Source: an uncultured Bacteroidota bacterium (GTDB lineage Bacteria > Bacteroidota > Bacteroidia > AKYH767-A > JABDAW01). From it: a DNA stretch of 64,000 bases. The notes under the pieces are model-generated. The model was given only the letters and a program-made list of their open reading frames with translations. It did no database searches and was not told the origin of the DNA. The stretch covers positions 1 to 64,000 of the forward strand of contig CAIMUP010000107.1 in NCBI GenBank assembly GCA_903844645.1, given 5' to 3'. Both the position numbers and the translations under genes were made by a program. Within the stretch, counting starts at the first letter, position 1. Every line of letters begins with the position of its first letter. Shown one piece after another: positions 21,399 to 30,244 of the stretch.

Positions 21399-21605
21399 CC
21401 CAGTGCCGGTTTTGCCGATAGCAAACTCCATATCTTTATTCCCAGTGCCGGTTTTGCCGATAGCAAACTCCATATCTTTATTCCCAGTGCCGGTTTTGCC
21501 GATAGCAAACTCCATATCTTTATTCCCAGTGCCAGTTTTGCCGATAGCAAACTCCATATCTCTAAAACTGGTGTCGGTTTTGCCGATATGGACTTGCTAA
21601 TCAGT
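21399..21605. repeat. 42-bp (2 x 21) tandem array F (cccagtgccggttttgccgatagcaaactccatatctttatt, 5 copies)
   Basis: cccagtgcc at 21399, 21441, 21483, 21525, plus a degenerate fifth copy; convergent intergenic region. Confidence 0.97.
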
Positions 21606-21779
21606 GTTATTTAAGTATAAATGCCTTTTCAGGAATTCAGAGTATTTAATAACATTCCCAAAACCCTCCCTCCAAATCTCTGCTACGGTATTCAGTGTTA
21701 ATAAAATGGAATTAAAGAGAAATTCAACCACAGAACGAGGGGCTATTTTTCGGGGAATGAACCGAGCATTAAAATCTTA

Positions 21780-22664
21780 TTAAACAGCCCTTCGCTTACG
21801 CAAATAATATCCATAAAAAGTATGAGCAATAACCATCAGCACAATCATGGAAGCTCCCCAATAAAAACCGTCTTTCAAAGATTTGTTTTCATGGAAGATA
21901 GCGAAAGCTAAAACGATGCCGTAAACGGGTTCGAGATTGAGGGAGAGATTCATGGTAAAGGCAGAAATTTTTTGCAAAGCCCTCAACGAAATAGTGAAGG
22001 CGAGAGTGGTGCAAAAGAAACTTAGGATGGCGATATAAATCCAATTCTCGGCATCTGGAATAAGGACGACATCGGTCTGGAAATAAAGGTGCACCGGGAA
22101 GATAAGGGTGAGGAATAACAAGCCTCCGGAGAGTTCGTAAAAGGTAACCGTTTCGGGGGAATGGGTGGAGATCATTTTTTTATTGATAACTGAAAAAATG
22201 GAACTTAAAAAGGCACTGATTAATGCTAATATGATGCCCAATCCGAAGCCGACCTGTACTTGGTATATAGTATAAATACCGGCTATCGCGGCAATGCCGA
22301 AAAGCATTTCGACATAGTCCATTTTCGTTTTATAAAACAAGGGTTCGAGTAAGGAAGTGAAGAACGCGATGGATGATAAACAACAAAGGGTAATCGTTAC
22401 GTTGCTATGCTTGATAGCCCCGTAAAACGTGAGCCAATGCGCTACGATGATGACTCCTACCAAGGCTATTTTTAGTATGCTTTTGACGGGTAGGAATTTG
22501 ATTTGTTTGGTGTATAAATGGATTATCAAAAGGCTGATGACAGTTAGTAATAAACGATACCAAACCAGCACCCATTCCGACAACGTAATGAGCCTGCCCA
22601 ACACCCCTGTGAAGCCCCACAAAAAAATGGCGAGGTGCATTTGTAAGTAAGCCTTGCGCATCAA
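21780..22664 (-). CDS. EamA/DMT family transporter
   Basis: About 10 TM segments, two EamA-like halves. Confidence 0.88.
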   Translation of the reverse strand: MMRKAYLQMHLAIFLWGFTGVLGRLITLSEWVLVWYRLLLTVISLLIIHLYTKQIKFLPVKSILKIALVGVIIVAHWLTFYGAIKHSNVTITLCCLSSIAFFTSLLEPLFYKTKMDYVEMLFGIAAIAGIYTIYQVQVGFGLGIILALISAFLSSIFSVINKKMISTHSPETVTFYELSGGLLFLTLIFPVHLYFQTDVVLIPDAENWIYIAILSFFCTTLAFTISLRALQKISAFTMNLSLNLEPVYGIVLAFAIFHENKSLKDGFYWGASMIVLMVIAHTFYGYYLRKRRAV

Positions 22665-22670
22665 GAAGAT

Positions 22671-23249
22671 TTAGAAGTTGAGCACTGCTTCATAGACTTC
22701 CTTCACGGGCAATCCCATGACGTTGAAGTACGAACCGTCTATCTTTTCAATGCCAATGAAGCCAATCCACTCCTGAATTCCATACGCCCCCGCCTTATCG
22801 AAAGGCTTGTAAACACCGATGTAGTAATCTATTTCGGCATCGGATAACTCTTTGAAGAAGACGCTGCTTTTCACGAAGAAAGAAATCATTTTATCTTTAG
22901 AAGAAATGCAAACGCCTGTGTAAACATCGTGCTGTCTTCCGGAGAGCAGCTTCAGTATCCTGCGGGCATCGGCAGCATCTTCAGGCTTGTTAATAATCAG
23001 GTCGTCAAGGCAAACAATGGTATCGGCTGTGATGACCAGGGTATCATCGGACAGGATGTCTTTAAAGGCTTTTGCCTTATGTTCACAAAGGAAGATAGCA
23101 ACTTCTTCACGCTTTAAATAATCAGGGAAACTCTCGTCAATATCTTTAGTAAGAATGGTAAACTCCCACCCTAAATCTTTGAGAAGTTGTTGCCTTCTTG
23201 GAGACTTGGAGGCAAGGATAATGTTCTGTTTTGGAATGAAATTATTCAC
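22671..23249 (-). CDS. maf: Maf family nucleotide pyrophosphatase
   Basis: IILASKSPRRQQLLKDLGWEF...TADTIVCLDDLIINKP...YDVYTGV-like motifs. Confidence 0.95.
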   Translation of the reverse strand: MNNFIPKQNIILASKSPRRQQLLKDLGWEFTILTKDIDESFPDYLKREEVAIFLCEHKAKAFKDILSDDTLVITADTIVCLDDLIINKPEDAADARRILKLLSGRQHDVYTGVCISSKDKMISFFVKSSVFFKELSDAEIDYYIGVYKPFDKAGAYGIQEWIGFIGIEKIDGSYFNVMGLPVKEVYEAVLNF

Positions 23250-23260
23250 GGTATAATTAG

Positions 23261-24178
23261 TTAATGATTGAGGGTATAATTGAACACAAACATAGACAGA
23301 ACCCCAGTAAGCATAATGATTTTGGTGATGGTGCTCAAGATAGAATACGCTTGTTTACTCTTTGCCTTCACCACCAGATAAATCAAGCCAAGCAACGGAA
23401 CTTGCACCGCAAAGACAGAGTAAAGAATGAATATTTTATTACCGGAAAGGAATGGCATTGCGATGACATAACTAATGGATGCAATGACAATAGCAATCAA
23501 AAGTATGATGACTGTCTTCGTAGTATTCACTCCTGATACTATGGGCAATGTACGGCAATTTTCGGCTATATCTCCATCCATATCTTCGAGGTCTTTAATG
23601 ATTTCTCGTATCAATGAAATAAGAAATGCGAAGCCAGCATAGGCTATGATAAAATAATATAATTCTTTATAAGCATTAGGCTCGAATACCCCCACCACAA
23701 TAGGTATTAATGCAGATAATAACGCAATCACAAGGTTACCTATCAAGAAGTTTTTCTTGAAAGATGTCGAATAAAACCATAGTAAGCCGACCGTAATAAC
23801 ATTGATCCAACCAAAAATAATATGATGGATCTCGTAAGCCAACCAGAAGCCGATTATCACACCCAATGAACTCAAAATAGTATGTGCAAACATTGCCTTT
23901 CGCCTTGATATGCTTACGCCGATGATCAGCCTTTCTGGTTTGTTGATCGCATCAATCTTAGTATCAAAATAATCATTGATGATGTATCCTGCCGCAGCAA
24001 TAAACAATGTAGAAACAACTAAAAAAATAAAACCAATGGTGTTTAACGTAAAGGCTAATGGAACAAATTTTAAGGCTTGGCTATCGAATTCAAGAAGCAA
24101 ACAATACCTGGTTAAATACATCGTCAATGCGATGATAAGAAGGTTCGGGAAACGGATTAAACGAAGGATTGTTAACAT
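23261..24178 (-). CDS. UbiA-family prenyltransferase (geranylgeranylglycerol-phosphate geranylgeranyltransferase type)
   Basis: NDYFDTKIDAINKPERLIIG and DLEDMDGDIAENCRTLPIVSG UbiA motifs. Confidence 0.88.
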   Translation of the reverse strand: MLTILRLIRFPNLLIIALTMYLTRYCLLLEFDSQALKFVPLAFTLNTIGFIFLVVSTLFIAAAGYIINDYFDTKIDAINKPERLIIGVSISRRKAMFAHTILSSLGVIIGFWLAYEIHHIIFGWINVITVGLLWFYSTSFKKNFLIGNLVIALLSALIPIVVGVFEPNAYKELYYFIIAYAGFAFLISLIREIIKDLEDMDGDIAENCRTLPIVSGVNTTKTVIILLIAIVIASISYVIAMPFLSGNKIFILYSVFAVQVPLLGLIYLVVKAKSKQAYSILSTITKIIMLTGVLSMFVFNYTLNH

Positions 24179-24189
24179 GGTTTAATAAT

Positions 24190-24954
24190 TTACTTGCTTT
24201 GCTTTTCGATACTCTCCGAAAGTAATTCGTATATTGGTTTGTAAGAAGGAAAGTTCTTTAATAATTCAAGATGTTTCTTAATGGTTTTATCATCCTGCCT
24301 AGAGGCAGGACCTGTCTGGACATTGGCGGGTTTATTGGACATTACCTTATCAACAGTTTCTTTTATCAATGGTTTCAGAATATCAAATTCAAGACCCGAT
24401 GCGTAAAGAATATCATCTGCTATTTTATACAGATGATTGGTGAAGTTATTCGCGAATACCGCTGCTATATGAAGAGTCAGCCGTTGATCTGATGTTAGTT
24501 CGATTACTTGGTTTGAAATACCCATTGCTAATAACGTAACAACCTTCTTCGACTTGTCATTATTTGCTTCGATAAAGATAGGAATGTTGGTAAGGTCAAG
24601 CTTCATCATTTTATTAAATGTTTGAAGTGGATATAGCACTCCGTAGTCATTACTTGTCTTCTTCAAAACATCCATCGGGAGACTTGCAGAAGTATGTATA
24701 ATAACCTTTCCGAGGCATCTGAATTTATTAGTAAAACCTTCGATAGCGTCATCCTTCAAGGCAATAAAATAAACATCGGCATTAGGAATTATCTTATCCA
24801 TGTCATTAGTGAATTCACATTTTAAAATCGTTGCCAGAGCCTTTGCATTGACTTCGGTATTACTGAATACTTGTAGTATATCATGCCCAGATATACTAAA
24901 TGCTTTTCCCAAATGAGTAGCCACATTCCCCGATCCTATCAATACTATTTTCAT
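24190..24954 (-). CDS. Rossmann-like/DUF2520 domain-containing protein
   Basis: MKIVLIGSGNVATHLGKAF...YPLQTF...; neighbourhood with UbiA and Maf. Confidence 0.85.
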   Translation of the reverse strand: MKIVLIGSGNVATHLGKAFSISGHDILQVFSNTEVNAKALATILKCEFTNDMDKIIPNADVYFIALKDDAIEGFTNKFRCLGKVIIHTSASLPMDVLKKTSNDYGVLYPLQTFNKMMKLDLTNIPIFIEANNDKSKKVVTLLAMGISNQVIELTSDQRLTLHIAAVFANNFTNHLYKIADDILYASGLEFDILKPLIKETVDKVMSNKPANVQTGPASRQDDKTIKKHLELLKNFPSYKPIYELLSESIEKQSK

Positions 24955-25739
24955 AAGGCTTTGAATTGTTTGACTCCCCAATTGTTTTTATTGTAAATAA
25001 GTTTTGCCATAGCATAACCTGTTGCCGCACCAATGAATACATCAGATGCCCAATGCTTGTTATCATTCAACCGAGATAAGCCTGAAAGTGTGGCAACGGT
25101 ATAAGAAAGAATTACCAAAAGCGGTTTCTCTTTATACTCCGAAGCAATGATTGTAGCAATAGCAAAGCCCGAAGTAGTATGCCCTGATGGCGAAGAGTTA
25201 TAAGTAAAAGGAGTTGTCGGTCCTGCAAAGTTAAACTGATTATCGGGAGACTGTTGAGGGCGGTATCGTTGTATGATAAACCTTGGAAAAAACACCGCTC
25301 CTCCCGTCAATAGATAAGTCTTTACTCCGAGCAAAGCAACTTTCTTGCATCTATCATCTTTAAAAATTGTTCCTCCTGTATAAAACAAAAGCATTGCGCT
25401 CATCGAATAGAAACCGCTGCCCCATCGTTCAAATCCATAAGTAGAAAGATTATTGGTGAATGGTGTTTTGCTTCGTTGAAAGAAATCTTTGATTTTAAGA
25501 TCGCCAAATGATATTGCTGCCGAAGCAATTACTACCGAAGTGGCTGCAATTGCTTGATTCGTATTCCAATGAAACGGTGCAACAATTATATCCCTGGTAT
25601 CGGTAACATAGGATTTGAAATAGTGTTTATTAAAAGAAACTTTAACTGTTGTTGAATCACCATCAGGTGGCTGTGCAAAGGTAATAAAGGTGCTAAACAA
25701 CAGTAACACCGCAATCGCAAAAGGTAAAAAGTTATTCAT
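24951..25739 (-). CDS. PAP2-family phosphatase
   Basis: YRPQQSPDN...PSGHTTSGFA...SRLNDNKHWASDV (KXXXXXXRP-like / PSGH / SRxxxxxHxxxD). Confidence 0.92.
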   Translation of the reverse strand: MNNFLPFAIAVLLLFSTFITFAQPPDGDSTTVKVSFNKHYFKSYVTDTRDIIVAPFHWNTNQAIAATSVVIASAAISFGDLKIKDFFQRSKTPFTNNLSTYGFERWGSGFYSMSAMLLFYTGGTIFKDDRCKKVALLGVKTYLLTGGAVFFPRFIIQRYRPQQSPDNQFNFAGPTTPFTYNSSPSGHTTSGFAIATIIASEYKEKPLLVILSYTVATLSGLSRLNDNKHWASDVFIGAATGYAMAKLIYNKNNWGVKQFKAL

Positions 25740-25759
25740 AAGTTATTTATTAGAGTAGT

Positions 25760-26560
25760 TTAATGAGTTTCATTTTTCTTTGCTTCATTCCAATAAACAT
25801 CCATTTCTGTCAGCGTCATATCGGTTAATTTCTTGCCTGATTCATTCGCTTTTTCTTCAATATATTTGAATCGCTTGATGAAGGTAACATTGGTCCGTTC
25901 CAAGGCTTCATCAGGATTAATATCTATGAATCGAGAGTAGTTTATCAACGAAAATATCAGGTCGCCGAATTCCGATTCTATCCGCTTTTGGTCAGGGATT
26001 TCCTTCACGGTTTCTTCTTTAAACTCTTGCAATTCTTCCATCACTTTATCCCACACTTGGTCTTTGTTTTCCCAGTCAAAACCCGCTGCTCGTGCTTTTT
26101 CTTGGATGCGCATTGCCTTGATCATGGCGGGAATGGACTTCGTTACGCCATCCAATACCGACTTATTCCCTACCTCGCCATTCATCGCTTTCTCTTGCAA
26201 TTTCAGTTGCTCCCAATTCCGCTTCACATCTTCCTCGCCGCCCACTTTTACATCGCCATAGATATGCGGATGGCGATGGATCAATTTCTCGCAAAGCGAA
26301 TCAATGACATCTTTGATGTCAAACAAATCGGTCTCCGAAGCTATCCGTGCATAAAACACAATATGGAGCAACAAATCGCCCAATTCCTTCTTGATATGTT
26401 CCGGTTCGTTTTCGATGATGGCATCCGTCAGTTCGTATGTTTCCTCGATGGTCAGATGGCGCAGACTTTCCATCGTTTGTTTTTTATCCCAGGGGCATTG
26501 CTCCCGCAATTCATCCATTATTTTCAGCAATCTTGCGAAGGCTTCCGTCTTTTCGTTCAT
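25760..26560 (-). CDS. mazG: nucleoside triphosphate pyrophosphohydrolase MazG
   Basis: LREQCPWDKKQTMESLRHLTIEETYELTDAI...KKELGDLLLHIVFYA. Confidence 0.97.
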   Translation of the reverse strand: MNEKTEAFARLLKIMDELREQCPWDKKQTMESLRHLTIEETYELTDAIIENEPEHIKKELGDLLLHIVFYARIASETDLFDIKDVIDSLCEKLIHRHPHIYGDVKVGGEEDVKRNWEQLKLQEKAMNGEVGNKSVLDGVTKSIPAMIKAMRIQEKARAAGFDWENKDQVWDKVMEELQEFKEETVKEIPDQKRIESEFGDLIFSLINYSRFIDINPDEALERTNVTFIKRFKYIEEKANESGKKLTDMTLTEMDVYWNEAKKNETH

Positions 26561-26561
26561 G

Positions 26562-26632
26562 CCGCAAAAGTAGGAAAGTTTAAGGTTTAAAGTATAAGGT
26601 TTAAGGTCGTGTACAACTTTAAACCTTAAACG
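26562..26632. repeat. dispersed 'tttaaggtttaaagt...actttaaaccttaaa' repeat, copy 1
   Basis: Near-identical copy at 27611..27690; internally self-complementary; adjacent to a -7 element (tacttttg on the - strand). Confidence 0.75.
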
Positions 26633-26636
26633 CTTC

Positions 26637-27587
26637 TTAAAAGGCAGGGATATTTATCGGCATGAAACCTGCATTCTTCGGCTTGGAATGGAAGCGGTAT
26701 CCTAATGATATTTCATGCGCACCACCGGCAGCATTGCTTAACTTGGAGATGGTAATATCATAACTATATCCCAATTTGAATCCTTTAAATTGAACACCCA
26801 AGGTGGCAATGATTGCATCGCCAAAACGATACCACAAGCCGCCTATTAACCAGTTCCGCTGCACATACATTCAAAGATTAACTTGCTGAAAGTTTTCTTG
26901 CTGCACGATGATAAGATTCGGAGAGAGGTAAGTAGTAACCTTGCCTGAATCTATTGGAATCATGGCTCCAAAATTAGCAGTAGTTTTCATTGGCAAGGGG
27001 CAATTTGCCGAAATCATTGAGAAATTAGGTTCTGTAATATGTGTTAAAGATATTCCAGCATAAAATTCTTTTGTATAGGCTAACATTCCCCAAGATAAAT
27101 CAAGAAAGCTCGTTGTACCTCTTGGAGCAATTTCTTGAATTACGGTATCAAAACAAGGAAACCTGGGATTTTGATTATCGCCAGGGAAATATTTACTCCA
27201 ATCCAAATTCTCTTGCATATACGCACCTTCCAAGCCGACGCTAATATTCAACTCCTTATAGATATGTTGTTGGAAGGAATACATGCCACCAAAAGTTGTA
27301 GTGCTCATTGTTCCTGACCCTGCTTCATCTTTCATTGCTATTACGCCAAAGCCGCTATGCAGGGCATTAATATGATGATCAAATTCCAAATCATAAGTAA
27401 TGAATTGCCCAAGGATTTTGGGCCACTGATTCCGAAAATTAAACCCTAATCTCGCGCCGCTGTCGGTGCCGGCAAATGCCGGATTGAGGTATAATGGTGC
27501 GGCATAGAATTGCGAAAATTGTGCGTCTTGCGCAAAAGAAATTCCGGCTATTATTGCCAATGAAATTGTTACGATTAATCTTTTCAT
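26637..27587 (-). pseudogene. PorP/SprF family T9SS membrane protein interrupted by an in-frame TGA
   Basis: ...NFQQVNL*MYVQRNWLIGGLWYRFGD...; intact paralog at 31747..32703 reads NFQQLNLGLYVSRGPLVGGLWYRLGD. Confidence 0.85.
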
Positions 27588-27610
27588 GATGCTTGTATTT
27601 TTTTGTTAGG

Positions 27611-27690
27611 ATGCAAAAGTAGAAAAAAAGTTTATGGTTTAAAGTCTAAGGTTTAAGGTCGTGGACAACTTTAAACTTTAAACCTTAAAC
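27611..27690. repeat. dispersed 'tttaaggtttaaagt' repeat, copy 2
   Basis: Same orientation as 26562..26632; a shorter relative lies near 28893..28927. Confidence 0.75.
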
Positions 27691-27878
27691 AATCTCCGTC
27701 GGATGTATATCTTTGCCGAATTGAATTACAAAATGAACCTCAAAAAATCATTCCTTTTATTCTGCATAGAAACAGTGGTATCAAAAAAAATCACTGTTTT
27801 AGGTGGAATATTTAGCCTTAAATGGCTGATTACAACGGAAGATTGCACGACAAGGTCAGGAATTACTATTCCAAACTC

Positions 27879-28092
27879 GTCTGCCCAGGACACTCGGGCA
27901 GATAAAGCTGGTCTTCCAACCGCAGTTTCTACGCCAGGAACAACAGTTTCTATGGCACGAACTGCAGTTTCTATCACAGGTTGCGCTGTTTCTACAGCAA
28001 AAACTGCTAACCCTACGCCAGAAACTGCTGTTTCCAGAGCGGGTTCAACTATTTCCCGAGCAGAATCTTCTGCCCGAGTGTTCTGGGCAGAC
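27879..28092. repeat. degenerate 21-bp array G bounded by two TCTGCCC-N9-GGGCAGA dyads
   Basis: cagtttctacgccaggaacaa / cagtttctatggcacgaactg / cagtttctatcacaggttgcg / ctgtttctacagcaaaaactg ...; boundary dyad centres at 27891 and 28080 (189 = 9 x 21). Confidence 0.9.
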
Positions 28093-28155
28093 CATTTTAG
28101 AAGGATATTCACCATAAATCAGCCGCTTTTAGAAGCTATTTAATAACAGAAATCA

Positions 28156-28863
28156 ATGGCAAGAAGGAATTGGATGCCTCGGAGCATACCCGCAAGAGCA
28201 AAGTTTTTGGAACATCTGGATGAAAATTTAATTCATTATAAAGACGACTTGGGCATCTCTCAAGACACGCTTGATTTAGTGCATAAGTGCAACCTGATCT
28301 ATGCCTATTTCATCAAGAATAAGAAAAATGTGGCTTCCTTTCTGAAGGCTTTTAACAGTTATTTTAATGAATTGAATGAAGGGAAATCGGGGAAGAATAT
28401 GAGCGTGCTTCCGAAGCTTTCTGACTTTGGATTGGATCCTGAAATAGTGCCTTCCAACATTTTTGGATTCATCAGCGAGCTGCGCCGTATTCTTATGAAT
28501 CATCCTAATTATTCGTTCGGCATCGGGCGTGCATTACTATTTTATGGGGCAGAAATTAATTTCAAAAAAGACAAGTATAAACCAACCTTAAAAGTGATTG
28601 TGAGAGGGAAAACGATCAAGATTATTACCTCGGTTATTGATGTCAAAATGCATAAGATAAAATTGAAAATCGGTAAGAGTAAAGTGTGGGTGGACTTTGA
28701 AAAATTCGGCAAAGCAAGCCTTGAATTCGAGATTCCTATCAACACAAAAAATGTGGGCATTCCGGTTTTGATAAAATTAATAGGAGTTATTAAAGACATG
28801 GATATTGGCAATGAATCGGATGTTGTAGAGATTCTTTATCGCTCCGATTATAAGAAGAACTAA
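28156..28863 (+). CDS. hypothetical protein
   Basis: Complete ORF; no family recognised. Confidence 0.7.
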   Translation: MARRNWMPRSIPARAKFLEHLDENLIHYKDDLGISQDTLDLVHKCNLIYAYFIKNKKNVASFLKAFNSYFNELNEGKSGKNMSVLPKLSDFGLDPEIVPSNIFGFISELRRILMNHPNYSFGIGRALLFYGAEINFKKDKYKPTLKVIVRGKTIKIITSVIDVKMHKIKLKIGKSKVWVDFEKFGKASLEFEIPINTKNVGIPVLIKLIGVIKDMDIGNESDVVEILYRSDYKKN

Positions 28864-28936
28864 TTTGCTTATTTTGCAGCATAATGATTGAATCCACGAA
28901 CCTTAAACTTTAAATCTAAAATCTTAAACCAACAAT

Positions 28937-30178
28937 ATGCTTTGCGAAATAATCACCATAGGGGATGAAATTCTCATCGGACAAATCGTGGACACCAACT
29001 CTGCCTGGATGGCGCAGGCATTGAACAATGCAGGCATTATGGTGAAACAGATTTCATCGGTTTCGGATAACAAAGATCACATCATGAAAGCCCTCGACGA
29101 AGCCCGTACCCGTGCCGATGTCATCCTTATTACCGGCGGCTTAGGACCTACCAAAGATGATATTACCAAGGCGACGTTGGTGGACTATTTCCAGACAACG
29201 CTGGTGCGCAATTGGGATGTATATCGCGACGTGAAGAAGATTTTTGAATCCCGCGAACTGCCCTACACCGCCATCAATGAACGGCAAGCCGATGTCCCCG
29301 CAAACTGCGTGGTCATCGGGAATACGAAGGGCACAGCCCCCGGAATGTGGTTCAACGAATTCGGGAAAGTGTTCGTGTCCATGCCTGGCGTTCCGTATGA
29401 GATGAAGGCGATGATGGAGACCTTCGTCATCCCTAAACTGAAGGAACAATTCAAGACCCCAAACATCATCCACCAAACGATTTTGATACAAGGTATCGGC
29501 GAATCATTCCTCTCTGAACGCATCGCCGATTGGGAAGATCGTCTGCCGGAAGGATTCAAGTTAGCTTACCTCCCATCTACCGGAATGTTGCGCCTTCGCC
29601 TCACCGCTATTGGAGAAGATAAACCGAAATTGGAACAGCAAATCAAAGAACTAATGAATGCGCTGACTCCTTTGATTACTCAATACATTGTCGGCTACAA
29701 CGACGAGACGATGGAGCAGATAGTGGGACGTTTATTATCTGATAAAGGGAGGAAACTGTCCACCGCCGAGAGCTGCACCGGAGGATATATAGCCCACCGG
29801 ATCACCAGCGTACCGGGCAGTTCGGCTTACTTCGAGGGTTCGCTGATTACTTATTCTTATGAGATAAAAGAAAATATCCTCGGCGTAAAAAAAGAAACCT
29901 TGGAACAATACGGAGCGGTCAGCGAGCAAGTAGTTTTAGCGATGGCGACTGCTGCGAGAGCACAATTCAAGACCGATTACTCGATAGCTGCATCGGGCAT
30001 TGCAGGACCAGGTGGCGGCACGAACGATAAGCCTGTAGGTACGGTTTGGATTGCGATTTCCACACCCCATCGTACCATCGCGAAGAGATTTCTTTTCGGA
30101 AATGACAGGGAACGGAACATCATCCGCACCTGTATCACGGCATTGAATCTGCTGCGCCAAGAAATCTTGAAAGATTGA
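28937..30178 (+). CDS. cinA: CinA family competence/damage-inducible protein (nicotinamide-nucleotide amidohydrolase)
   Basis: CEIITIGDEILIGQIVDTNSAWMA, TGGLGPTKDD, TAESCTGGYIAHRIT, ASGIAGPGGG. Confidence 0.97.
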   Translation: MLCEIITIGDEILIGQIVDTNSAWMAQALNNAGIMVKQISSVSDNKDHIMKALDEARTRADVILITGGLGPTKDDITKATLVDYFQTTLVRNWDVYRDVKKIFESRELPYTAINERQADVPANCVVIGNTKGTAPGMWFNEFGKVFVSMPGVPYEMKAMMETFVIPKLKEQFKTPNIIHQTILIQGIGESFLSERIADWEDRLPEGFKLAYLPSTGMLRLRLTAIGEDKPKLEQQIKELMNALTPLITQYIVGYNDETMEQIVGRLLSDKGRKLSTAESCTGGYIAHRITSVPGSSAYFEGSLITYSYEIKENILGVKKETLEQYGAVSEQVVLAMATAARAQFKTDYSIAASGIAGPGGGTNDKPVGTVWIAISTPHRTIAKRFLFGNDRERNIIRTCITALNLLRQEILKD

Positions 30179-30187
30179 TTTGGTATA

Positions 30188-30230
30188 AAACTAAAAAAGG
30201 AGACTGTTGAGCCTCCTTTTTTAATTATGA
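30188..30230. terminator. hairpin terminator between convergent genes
   Basis: aaaaaggagactgttgagcctcctttttt. Confidence 0.75.
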
Positions 30231-30244
30231 TTAATAAAAAGAAT

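Noticed and set aside
21338-21614. Nested ORFs in both strands of array F
   Set aside because: Non-coding array downstream of a terminator; period divisible by three explains the open frames.
26871-26873. UGA recoding (stop read as Gly, as in some candidate phyla)
   Set aside because: Other genes in the window terminate normally with TGA (for example cinA at 30178 and the DUF5011 gene at 59250), so a lineage-wide code change is not supported.
27703-28143. 146-aa ORF (...AVSTPGTTVSMARTAVSITGCAVSTAKT...) and its antisense 129-aa ORF as genes
   Set aside because: Both span the degenerate 21-bp array G in a divergent intergenic region and lack independent coding evidence.
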